A stretch of 21,142 nucleotides of DNA, taken from contig JAJZWK010000016.1 in assembly GCA_021846725.1 (NCBI GenBank), forward strand, positions 1 to 21,142, given 5' to 3'. This DNA comes from Actinomycetes bacterium. Its GTDB lineage: Bacteria; Actinomycetota; Acidimicrobiia; Acidimicrobiales; JAMCPL01. Positions 15,159 to 21,142 of the stretch are shown in pieces. Position 1 is the first letter of the stretch. Each line of letters begins with the position of its first letter. Both the position numbers and the translations under genes were made by a program. Under the pieces are notes generated by a model. It ran no database searches and had not been told where the DNA came from. It saw nothing but the letters and a program-made list of their open reading frames with translations.

Positions 15159-16096
15159 TCCCCTGATGCCAGTGGCAATTTCCCCTGTTCCTTCCGCCAT
15201 TCGGAGTACTGCGATGCCCAGTCATAATGCCATTCTTTTTGCTTTTCTACCAACTCGGATAGATTCATCCTGGTAATTTCCGGATAACAATCCATCATAG
15301 ACATAAGCACATTTGCAGTCGTAGTGGTATCACCCAACGCATTATGCGCATCCACCGATTGCACCCCATAGGTGCGTGCCAAATCGGCCAATTTACGACT
15401 ACCCTTACGATACCTGTCAAAATGTCGATCCAGCACCAGTATATCTAGAACCATCAACGACGCAGGTAACTCGCAATTCAGAATTGAACGGGAAAGCGTA
15501 TTGACCATGGTGAGATCATAGGAGATATTCATTCCTACTACCGGACCATTAAATCCAACGATAGCATCGTATATCAGACAAATTGCATCATCCAATGGCA
15601 TTCCTCCCTCGCGCGCCTGCTCGGTAGTTATGCCATGTATAGCAGTAGCAGCAGGTGGTATCTCACACCCTGGATTCACAAGAAAATAATTCTGCACATC
15701 CTCCGAACAATCGTGTGATACCGGGTCAAACTCCAATAGTGCTGCCGACACCGGTAAGTCATGCAACGGGTCTATTCCAGTTGTCTCCAAGTCAAAAATC
15801 AACATTGGTCTATCAAAATATCCCAAGCCTTTGGAGACACCTCCCAAATATGGCCTGTCATCCAACTCATTGGACTTAGATGTGGTACAAGAGTCGAAAT
15901 GACCTGGTTTTTCCTGTAGTAGCGGTCTGTCATCCAACTCATTGGGCGCTGAGACAGTGCGAGAATCGTGGTGACCTGGTCTTTCCTGTAACGGCCGCTT
16001 GTCGTTCAGCTTATTGGACTTGGGTGTCATACTAGAAGATTGGGGTATGCCCCAGGATTTGGTTGCTACGTGAGCTCTAATGACCATACGATTCAT
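15131..16096 (-). CDS. DnaQ-like 3'-5' exonuclease (DEDDh) with N-terminal repeats
   Basis: 321 residues. The exonuclease core starts near residue 97: FDLETTG (D102, E104), NISYDLTMV (D194) and VDAHNALGD (H251, D256) give the complete DEDDh metal-binding and catalytic set. The tail, with EKQKEWHYDWASQYSEW and a final WPVR, resembles the standalone streptomycete DnaQ-like exonuclease rather than the Pol III epsilon subunit. The first 96 residues are atypical: three tandem 24-residue units (starting 28, 52 and 76) with the pattern NELDDRP-x-LQE-x-PGHFDS. The true start is uncertain, since ATG 16096 has no ribosome site. It lies 21 nt after mrp and is probably co-transcribed with it. Confidence 0.85.
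   Translation of the reverse strand: MNRMVIRAHVATKSWGIPQSSSMTPKSNKLNDKRPLQERPGHHDSRTVSAPNELDDRPLLQEKPGHFDSCTTSKSNELDDRPYLGGVSKGLGYFDRPMLIFDLETTGIDPLHDLPVSAALLEFDPVSHDCSEDVQNYFLVNPGCEIPPAATAIHGITTEQAREGGMPLDDAICLIYDAIVGFNGPVVGMNISYDLTMVNTLSRSILNCELPASLMVLDILVLDRHFDRYRKGSRKLADLARTYGVQSVDAHNALGDTTTTANVLMSMMDCYPEITRMNLSELVEKQKEWHYDWASQYSEWRKEQGKLPLASGEYNWPVRWS
15812..16015 (-). repeat. 72-bp in-frame tandem repeats in the exonuclease N-terminus
   Basis: Three copies with exact 72-bp spacing: tccaactcat starts at 15861 and 15933, and its variant ttcagcttat at 16005. The 72-bp period equals 24 codons, so the frame is kept. The third unit merges into the start of the exonuclease fold (LGYFDRPMLIFDLE), suggesting the extension grew by duplication of the native N-terminus. 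Confidence 0.85.
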
Positions 16097-16117
16097 TCTA
16101 TTACATGGATGTAATGC

Positions 16118-17392
16118 TTATCTGTTACCGGACAGATTTTTCTTCCCTGCCAACGCATTCTCGACACTTGCCAGCATATTGGCAGTACAGCCAGACATCT
16201 CAATGGGAGGTGCTACATCTTCTGCAATTACCCTTGCCAACTCTGTAAACTCCTCAGCCATACCCGATTCCTCACTGCCCGATTCCTCACTGCCCGATTC
16301 CTCACCCACGCCCACGATGCCAGTTTCATTACTACCGTTCTCTTCCTCACGTGTACCATAATAGGCACCTAAAACGGTATCGCCCATGTTCGTTGCTATA
16401 GGTAGCTGGGCCAATAACGGTACACCCGATTCGCGTGCAAGGTTCTCACCCCCTCCTCTGCCAAATATATAGTGAACATCTCCGTGCTCGCACTTGAAAT
16501 ACGACATATTCTCGATTATCCCTGCTAACCGTAAGTGCCCCTTTGCTGCCATAGACACAGCTCGCTGAGCGACCTTATATGCAGTTACAGATGGAGTAGT
16601 TAGTACAATCAACTCCGTTCTTGGTAGTAGCCGAGCTATAGCCATCTGCACATCTCCAGTACCAGGAGGCATATCTACCAAAAGGTAATCGAGATCTCCC
16701 CAGTGAACCTCTTCCAAAAATTGTTGAACCGCACGAGCCAGTAGCATGCCTCTCCACATAATTGCATCTTCTTCATCAGAGAGAAACCCCATAGACACTA
16801 CCTTTAAGAGACCTGTACCCACTCTACGTTCAAGTGGAATAATCTTGCTTTTCTCGGCATGCATCTCTCCCTGCATGCCAAGAAGTCGAGGAATCGAAAA
16901 CCCCCAGATATCTGCATCTAGTACCCCTACGGTAAACCCCCTTTCCGCAAGTGCAATAGCAAGGTTGGCCGTTACAGATGACTTGCCTACCCCACCCTTA
17001 CCTGATGCCATGGCCAGTATCCGGGTATTCATAGAGATATTGGTAATACCGAAACGCTCCTGGGCCATTTTACGTGCTTTTAACATGATCGCTGCACGTT
17101 CTTCCTTGTCCATTGCAACAGTATGTACCTTTACTTCAAAATTGCCTCCCTCCGCTCTATCAATGTTTCCTGTTTGCAACAACTGGTATACACTTTTCTC
17201 TACATCATGTTGTATTTGTTTACGTAGAGGACATCCTGCAATCGTAAGCGCTACCTCGATGGTAACAACTCCACCATCTATCGATATTCCCCTGACCATA
17301 CCGAGGTCGACTATGTCACTTCCAAGTTCAGGATCTACTACTGATCTCAGCGCATTCCACACCGCTTGTTCATCTATAGCGCTTGTAATCAT
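16118..17392 (-). CDS. mrp: Mrp/ApbC-type P-loop iron-sulfur carrier ATPase
   Basis: 424 residues. The N-terminal MIP18/DUF59 domain (about 1-90, with VVDPELGSDIVDLGMV and IAGCPLR) is followed by a ParA/MinD-like ATPase with the deviant Walker A GKGGVGKSS (131-139), DADIWGFSIPRLLG, LLVDMPPGTGD and ENMSYF. The family binds and transfers Fe-S clusters. Many members carry a C-x-x-C pair just after ENMSYF; here only one Cys is seen (FKCEHGDVH). The C-terminal loop after LPIATN is expanded with Glu/Ser/Gly repeats (EESGS three times) in place of the usual GGDxGxP segment. Divergent from erpA, another Fe-S gene; an exonuclease follows after 21 nt. Start without Shine-Dalgarno. Confidence 0.92.
   Translation of the reverse strand: MITSAIDEQAVWNALRSVVDPELGSDIVDLGMVRGISIDGGVVTIEVALTIAGCPLRKQIQHDVEKSVYQLLQTGNIDRAEGGNFEVKVHTVAMDKEERAAIMLKARKMAQERFGITNISMNTRILAMASGKGGVGKSSVTANLAIALAERGFTVGVLDADIWGFSIPRLLGMQGEMHAEKSKIIPLERRVGTGLLKVVSMGFLSDEEDAIMWRGMLLARAVQQFLEEVHWGDLDYLLVDMPPGTGDVQMAIARLLPRTELIVLTTPSVTAYKVAQRAVSMAAKGHLRLAGIIENMSYFKCEHGDVHYIFGRGGGENLARESGVPLLAQLPIATNMGDTVLGAYYGTREEENGSNETGIVGVGEESGSEESGSEESGMAEEFTELARVIAEDVAPPIEMSGCTANMLASVENALAGKKNLSGNR
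16263..16307 (-). repeat. 15-bp in-frame microsatellite in mrp
   Basis: cccgattcctcactg is repeated three times (16263, 16278, 16293; the last copy ends ccc). It encodes SEESG units. A 15-bp period keeps the frame, so copy-number change would only alter loop length. Confidence 0.9.
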
Positions 17393-17398
17393 ACTAAA

Positions 17399-17404
17399 AT
17401 ATTA
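17399..17404 (-). promoter_or_regulatory. Candidate -10 (TAATAT) of a leaderless mrp transcript
   Basis: TAATAT ends 6 nt before the ATG at 17392, and no Shine-Dalgarno is present. A second -10-like hexamer, TATAGT, lies about 18 nt before the ATG, so the start site could be slightly upstream. Confidence 0.3.
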
Positions 17405-17437
17405 TTCTACTATAGACTAGAGCTACTACAATCTATT

Positions 17438-17562
17438 CTAGGTGACTGGTGTCAAACGGTCCACAGTTCGAAAAAACGACTATACCCGCTGTAATGGCAC
17501 AGGTCAGATGCTCACTCGTTGCCAATTATGTGCGCAATCCAGCAAAAATACTAGATAACCAG
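17438..17562 (+). mobile_element. 125-bp inverted-repeat element, copy 2
   Basis: Begins CTAGGTGACTGG, identical to the outer repeat of the copy at 4328-4454, and runs collinear with it in opposite orientation through the blocks gtgtcaaacgg, caggtcaga, gccaattatgt and aatccagc. The right end is degenerate. Both copies share the possible peptide NYV-x-NPAK with some third-position changes, but the frame is not kept over the whole element, so I do not call a gene. It fills half of the mrp-erpA divergent gap. Confidence 0.6.
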
Positions 17563-17643
17563 GCAATGCAACACTGCAATCGCTATCACACCAGCAACAC
17601 CAAGTGCAACCAGCAAAAATACCAGCTACCCAGGCAATGTAAC
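17539..17643. repeat. 71-bp-period duplication upstream of erpA
   Basis: ccagcaaaaatac-agcta-ccaggcaatg-aac type sequence occurs at 17539-17572 and 17610-17643, 34 bp each with four or five differences. The left copy overlaps the right end of the 125-bp element. Confidence 0.75.
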
Positions 17644-17707
17644 TGCCTTGGCTTGACTCAAAGGAGAATGAAAAGCGGGCTGGCACAACAAACAAATGAG
17701 ATGCCGC

Positions 17708-17745
17708 TATAATATATACAGTCGAGTGATGTATACTCGTATAAT
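17708..17745 (+). promoter_or_regulatory. Probable erpA promoter with dyad
   Basis: Two perfect -10 hexamers TATAAT occur at 17708-17713 and 17740-17745. Between them the inverted repeat CGAGT-N7-ACTCG (17723-17739) abuts the second one, a good place for an operator. The leader would be about 40 nt and carries a real Shine-Dalgarno, GGAGGA, at 17778-17783. The -35 elements are weak, which could mean activator dependence. Confidence 0.5.
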
Positions 17746-17790
17746 CGTAAAAGTAATAAAAGTAATATAGAGCAACCGGAGGAATGGAAA

Positions 17791-18150
17791 ATGCCCATGG
17801 AAACAGCAGTAAAAATCGGTAAACGACCTGACCCAGTAACGCTAACGAACGAGTCTGCGTTAAAGGTTGCAGATCTGCTGGCTCAGGAGAATGACAGCAG
17901 CCTGTTCTTGAGAGTGGCAGTTACTCCCGGCGGCTGTTCAGGATACTCATACGAAATGTTTTTCGATTCAGAGTTAGATGACAATGACATCGTCAGAGAT
18001 TTTAATGGAGTAAGGGTTGTAGTAGATCCAGAGAGCGCAAAGCTCTTATACGGATCTACGTTGGAATACGAAGACGGTCTTCAGGGTGGATTTCACCTTG
18101 TCAACCCAAATGCTACACGCACCTGCGGCTGCGGGTCTTCATTCTCCTAA
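17791..18150 (+). CDS. erpA: Iron-sulfur cluster insertion protein, ErpA/IscA (HesB) family
   Basis: 119 residues, slightly longer than the usual 105-115. The three cluster-binding cysteines are C49 (GGCSGYSYEMFF), C112 and C114 (TCGCGSSF), the C-x62-C-x-C pattern of A-type carriers. These proteins accept a cluster from the assembly scaffold and deliver it to apo-enzymes. Start ATG 17791 follows GGAGGA with 7 nt spacing. Divergent from mrp, consistent with an Fe-S theme. A 17-bp tandem duplication covers its stop codon. The first 15 residues are not conserved in the family; an ATG at 17797 is an alternative start. The symbol follows actinobacterial usage; iscA-like is equally possible. Confidence 0.93.
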   Translation: MPMETAVKIGKRPDPVTLTNESALKVADLLAQENDSSLFLRVAVTPGGCSGYSYEMFFDSELDDNDIVRDFNGVRVVVDPESAKLLYGSTLEYEDGLQGGFHLVNPNATRTCGCGSSFS

Positions 18151-18178
18151 CTACCGGTATATCCTAACTACCGGTATA
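18145..18178. repeat. 17-bp tandem duplication across the erpA stop
   Basis: tcctaactaccggtata occurs twice in succession (18145-18161 and 18162-18178). The first copy contains the TAA of erpA. A further partial copy, taactaccgg, follows near 18188. Between 18179 and 18300 I see only low-identity cagtaa-type repeats and no gene. Confidence 0.9.
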
Positions 18179-18302
18179 GCTGACGGTAACTACCGGGCAA
18201 CCAAGTAAGATCACCAGGCAAATCAGGCAGCTCGAACAATCCAGTAAACTGTCAGAAAACTCAGTAAACAGGCAGAGCCCCAGTAACACCGGGATATTAG
18301 AG

Positions 18303-18332
18303 AAAAAATCTAGTGCTGCAGTGTTGCTGCAG
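18303..18332 (-). terminator. Possible intrinsic terminator of meaA
   Basis: On the minus strand CTGCAG-caaca-CTGCAG is followed, after 7 nt, by a run of six T. The stem is short and the T-run is not adjacent, so it is weak. It lies about 110 nt beyond the meaA stop. The same sequence contains an 11-bp tandem repeat (tgctgcagtgt twice). Confidence 0.3.
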
Positions 18333-18333
18333 T

Positions 18334-18423
18334 GTCCCGCAAATAACCATGGGTTCCAGTCAGCCAAATAATGTCCCCGACCAAGCCAGATAACGTCACG
18401 CTATTTAACGAGGCACTACACTA
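18334..18423 (-). repeat. 90-bp dispersed element, copy downstream of meaA
   Basis: Related along its length to 20607-20695. The first 24 bp, from gtcccgcaaataacc to ggttcc, are identical, and the rest is roughly three-quarters identical, ending in cactacacta in both. It lies just past the meaA stop, in the same orientation relative to the gene as the other copy has to the hydroxybutyryl-CoA dehydrogenase gene. No terminal inverted repeats or ORF. Confidence 0.75.
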
Positions 18424-18438
18424 TTACGGCCTACTAGA

Positions 18439-20487
18439 CTAGCTTGCCGCTCTGCGGTATTCTGCAACTATATCTGCCATCTGGCTGATTATATCCCCTA
18501 TTTTAAAATCTTTTGGAGTATATACGGCACGCACACCCCTGGAAATCAAGACAGCTGCGTCCTCTGGCGGTATAATACCACCTACCACAACAGGTGCATC
18601 CACCCCGTAATCAGCGAGCAATTTGATTATCTCGGTGACCAGTTCCATGTGGCTACCCGAGAGTATTGAAATACCTACTAAGTCTACATCCTCGTCTCTG
18701 GCAGCAGTAGCAATCTGTAGTGGTGTATTACGTATGCCCTGATATATCACTTCAAAACCTGCATCTCTGGCAGCCAACGCTATCTGCTCGGAGCCGTTGG
18801 AATGTCCATCCAATCCCGGTTTGGCTATCATAATGCGTGGAGCGCTCCCGTAGGATTTTGCTATCTCCTCAACTTTACCTACCGCCTGAAACAACTCCTG
18901 CCTGGATATACGGTTCGTCCCTCCAATACCGGTAGGTGCCCTGTAAGAGCCAAACACCTCTCGAAGTGCATCTGCCCATTCACCCGTTGTGCCTCCCGAT
19001 CTAGCCAACTGTATTGAGGCTTCCATGATATTATCACCCGATTCGCAGGCTTTTTTCAGTTGGCTGAGAGCACGGTTCACTTCTCCGGCATCACGCTTAT
19101 CACGCCATTGCACAATCTCTTCCCTGAGCATCTCTTCCGTGGATGGATCCACCTTTAACACTCCACCACTTCCATCATTACCACTCAATGGAGATGGTTC
19201 TGTCTCCGTGTAACAATTCACTCCCACTACTGGTAGTTCACCGGACTCGATCCTGCTAACCCTACGACGTTGACTGGCTACAAGTCTCTTCTTCATTTCT
19301 TCTACTGCCGCAAATGCACCTCCCATAGCAATGATCTCTTCCATCTCTTCCCACGCTTGCTCTGCCAGATCAGCACTGAGAGGCTCGATCACCTTCGACC
19401 CGTCAAATATATCTGGATATTCCAATATATCTGTCTCAAGAGCCATTATCTGCTGTATACGCAACGACCACTGCTGATCCCATTTACGCGGTAGTCCAAG
19501 CGCTTCGTTCCATGCGGGAAGCTGTATCGCACGTGCCCTCGTACTACGAGATAAAGTAACGCCGAGCATTTCCAAAATTATCCGCGCTATATTGTTCTCC
19601 GGCTGCGCTTCGGTCAAACCCAGAGAGTTGACCTGTACTCCGTAACGAAACCGCCTATATTTTGGCTCTTTCACATGGTAACGCTCGAGGCAAATTCTCT
19701 CCCAATTGACAGCAAATGCTCTGAGCTTGCATACCTCCTCCACAAACCTCACTCCGGCATTCACAAAGAAGGATATCCTGCCTACTACTTGAGGGAATTC
19801 ATCCTCATTCACCTGCCCTGATTGCCGTACAGCATCCAAAACATCGATTGCGTTAGCCAAAGCGTAGGCTATCTCCTGAGATGGGGATGCACCTGCCTCC
19901 TGTAGATGGTACCCGCATACATTCATTGGATTCCACTTTGGAATGTTACGCACTGAGTAGGTAATCAAATCTACAGTCAGGCGAAGGCTTGGAGCTGGCG
20001 GAAATATAAACGTACCCCTGGAAAGGTACTCCTTCAAAATATCGTTCTGTGTCGTCCCACTCAGCTGCTGTTTTTGCACCCCGGATTGCTCTGCCTTGAC
20101 TATATAGAGGCTCAATAACCAAGGGGCGGTGGCATTAATAGTCATTGAGGTATTGGCACTTTCCAACGGAATTGAATCCATCAGCTCATTCATATGTCCC
20201 AAATGTGCAACTGGGACACCAACTTTACCTACTTCTCCCCTCGCCTCAGGAGCATCAGGGTCATAACCGGTCTGTGTCGGGAGGTCGAAAGCTATAGACA
20301 GTCCGGTCTGCCCCTTGGCAATGTTTGACCTATACAATTCATTGGATGCACGGGCATTTGAATGTCCCGAGTACGTCCTCATCACCCACGGTCTATCACG
20401 TTCGGGAAGTCTCCATTGCATGTCCAAATTACCGGCATCATCTTTTCTGTGATCAAAGCCTGAGGCTCGAGCTTCTATATCAGTCAT
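18439..20487 (-). CDS. meaA: Coenzyme-B12-dependent acyl-CoA mutase, ethylmalonyl-CoA mutase (MeaA) type
   Basis: 682 residues in one chain. The N-terminal mutase barrel contains GQTGLSIAFDLPTQTGYDPD (about 79-98), NTSMTINATAPWLL and WNPMNVCGYHLQEAGA. The C-terminal cobalamin-binding domain begins near 550 with IMIAKPGLDGHSNG, carrying the base-off B12 motif D-x-H-x-x-G, followed by SILSGSH and VVVGGIIP. AFDLPTQTGYD and MTINATAPW match MeaA/ethylmalonyl-CoA mutase rather than methylmalonyl-CoA mutase (AFDLATHRGYD, MTMNGAV). The reaction is ethylmalonyl-CoA to methylsuccinyl-CoA. A 3-hydroxybutyryl-CoA dehydrogenase gene lies upstream on the same strand, fitting the ethylmalonyl-CoA pathway. 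Start ATG 20487 has no strong ribosome site. Confidence 0.88.
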   Translation of the reverse strand: MTDIEARASGFDHRKDDAGNLDMQWRLPERDRPWVMRTYSGHSNARASNELYRSNIAKGQTGLSIAFDLPTQTGYDPDAPEARGEVGKVGVPVAHLGHMNELMDSIPLESANTSMTINATAPWLLSLYIVKAEQSGVQKQQLSGTTQNDILKEYLSRGTFIFPPAPSLRLTVDLITYSVRNIPKWNPMNVCGYHLQEAGASPSQEIAYALANAIDVLDAVRQSGQVNEDEFPQVVGRISFFVNAGVRFVEEVCKLRAFAVNWERICLERYHVKEPKYRRFRYGVQVNSLGLTEAQPENNIARIILEMLGVTLSRSTRARAIQLPAWNEALGLPRKWDQQWSLRIQQIMALETDILEYPDIFDGSKVIEPLSADLAEQAWEEMEEIIAMGGAFAAVEEMKKRLVASQRRRVSRIESGELPVVGVNCYTETEPSPLSGNDGSGGVLKVDPSTEEMLREEIVQWRDKRDAGEVNRALSQLKKACESGDNIMEASIQLARSGGTTGEWADALREVFGSYRAPTGIGGTNRISRQELFQAVGKVEEIAKSYGSAPRIMIAKPGLDGHSNGSEQIALAARDAGFEVIYQGIRNTPLQIATAARDEDVDLVGISILSGSHMELVTEIIKLLADYGVDAPVVVGGIIPPEDAAVLISRGVRAVYTPKDFKIGDIISQMADIVAEYRRAAS

Positions 20488-20530
20488 CTGTTATATATTT
20501 TGGTCATTTGTCGTATATTTCGCTGCACAT

Positions 20531-20584
20531 CACTCCTGTATGCTCACACTCCTGTATGCTCAATGGTATTAGGTATGAGCATAC
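20531..20584. promoter_or_regulatory. 16-bp direct repeat plus inverted copy upstream of meaA
   Basis: cactcctgtatgctca is repeated perfectly at 20531-20546 and 20547-20562. Then TGAGCATAC (20576-20584) is the exact inverse of gtatgctca (20554-20562), giving a 9-bp stem around 13 nt. It lies 44-97 bp upstream of the meaA start, where an operator or a structured leader would be. Confidence 0.5.
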
Positions 20585-20606
20585 ACACCAGCATACCAAT
20601 TGGTCT

Positions 20607-20695
20607 GTCCCGCAAATAACCATGGGTTCCCACCAGCCAGATTACGCCCCTGACTTACCGGATCAACGTTACGATATTTACGAGACACTACACTA
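20607..20695 (-). repeat. 89-bp dispersed element, copy downstream of hydroxybutyryl-CoA dehydrogenase
   Basis: Second copy of the element at 18334-18423. It starts 31 nt past the stop at 20727 of the upstream minus-strand gene. Both copies share the near-palindrome aaccatgggtt. Confidence 0.75.
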
Positions 20696-20726
20696 GCGTT
20701 ACTCTACCGTAGAATACCTGCTTGAC

Positions 20727-21142
20727 TTACTTGTCGCTATGATAATTATAAAATCCTCTGCCTGACTTTCTACCAAGCCGTTCAGCCGTAACCATCCTCC
20801 GCAAAAGCGGAACAGCTGCATAATTCGGATCTTTGTACTCTTCGTAAAGTGCATCCAGGATAGCCAGAGAGGTATCCAATCCGACCAAGTCCAGTAACGC
20901 AAACGGCCCCATCGGAAAGCCACAACCCTCTTTCATGGAAGTATCTATGTCCTCCATGGAGGCTATACCCTGCTCAAGCATACGAACAGCATTGTTCAGA
21001 TAGGGGAACAAAAGGGCATTCACCACAAAACCTGCCTGATCACGTACCTCTACTGGCATCTTTCCGCATGCGGAAGCAAACTCTTTAGCGGAATCAATAG
21101 TATCCTCGGAAGCAGTAATCGGTCTGACCACCTCTACCAACT
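20727..21142 (-). CDS. 3-hydroxybutyryl-CoA dehydrogenase, C-terminal part, 5' end beyond window
   Basis: 138 codons visible, open to the right edge, so the start lies outside. The sequence is the C-terminal dimerisation domain of the 3-hydroxyacyl-CoA dehydrogenase family: LVEVVRP, DQAGFVVNALLFPYLNNAVRMLEQG, MKEGCGFPMGPFALLDLVGLD and the closing GRKSGRGFYNY. The NAD-binding N-terminal domain would be upstream. It interconverts acetoacetyl-CoA and 3-hydroxybutyryl-CoA. The length to the end fits the approximately 285-residue bacterial Hbd/FadB2 type rather than a multifunctional FadB. Its position before a MeaA-type mutase suggests a shared role in acetyl-CoA assimilation; the 239-bp gap means a shared transcript is uncertain. 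Confidence 0.9.
   Translation of the reverse strand, partial: LVEVVRPITASEDTIDSAKEFASACGKMPVEVRDQAGFVVNALLFPYLNNAVRMLEQGIASMEDIDTSMKEGCGFPMGPFALLDLVGLDTSLAILDALYEEYKDPNYAAVPLLRRMVTAERLGRKSGRGFYNYHSDK

Noticed and set aside
17449..17712. 87-codon plus-strand ORF before erpA
   Set aside because: It covers the 125-bp element and the 71-bp duplication, has no ribosome site, and its frame is not kept in the related element at 4328-4454.
18164..18367. 67-codon minus-strand ORF after meaA
   Set aside because: It is composed of the 90-bp element and A/C-rich spacer sequence; the related copy downstream of the hydroxybutyryl-CoA dehydrogenase does not keep the frame.

Overview
The window looks like chromosomal DNA of an actinobacterium with roughly balanced base composition (near 50% GC by eye). 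The protein families point this way: a FadD19-like acyl-CoA synthetase with a FadE-type dehydrogenase, an ErpA/Mrp pair, a streptomycete-type DnaQ-like exonuclease, a MeaA-type coenzyme-B12 mutase, and a surface protein with the 'R-x-C-DTR ... DVEGY' repeats common in actinobacterial cell-envelope proteins. An acidimicrobial relative is my guess from the low GC and the SGNH domain type; it is not proven. No rRNA, tRNA, CRISPR array or intact transposase was seen.

Layout. 1-970 (minus): 5' part of a diacylglycerol-kinase-type lipid kinase. 971-1274: GC-rich repeat island with a MITE-like element. 1275-3338 (plus): GMC oxidoreductase, overlapping at its end a minus-strand group that reads acyl-CoA synthetase (7438-5663), acyl-CoA dehydrogenase (5661-4447), thioredoxin (4189-3860), OsmC-like protein (3834-3295). 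7721-8782 (plus): recA. 8843-11950 (minus): a large exported protein combining a seven-bladed propeller, an SGNH hydrolase and three C-terminal repeats. 12222-13421 and 13414-15018 (plus): glycerate kinase overlapping a DHA2 efflux transporter. 17392-16118 and 16096-15131 (minus): Mrp Fe-S carrier followed by a DnaQ-like exonuclease. 17791-18150 (plus): ErpA/IscA-type Fe-S protein, divergent from mrp. 20487-18439 (minus): ethylmalonyl-CoA-mutase-type (MeaA) protein. 21142-20727 (minus): C-terminal half of a 3-hydroxybutyryl-CoA dehydrogenase running off the edge.

Functional themes are acyl-CoA metabolism (synthetase, dehydrogenase, 3-hydroxyacyl-CoA dehydrogenase, mutase; the last two suggest an ethylmalonyl-CoA pathway), Fe-S cluster delivery (Mrp, ErpA), thiol/peroxide defence (thioredoxin, OsmC) and housekeeping recombination (RecA).

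The most unusual property is not one gene but the repeat landscape. Nearly every intergenic space carries a short direct duplication, and many have a period of 67-73 bp. Three of the duplications contain a gene's stop codon. Several conserved proteins carry in-frame repeat expansions in loops or tails (lipid kinase, RecA, exonuclease, Mrp). Three families of small dispersed or inverted-repeat elements (about 90, 125 and 164 bp) occur within 21 kb. Six genes have a TAnnnT hexamer 6-7 nt before the start codon and no convincing Shine-Dalgarno sequence, which suggests leaderless transcripts.
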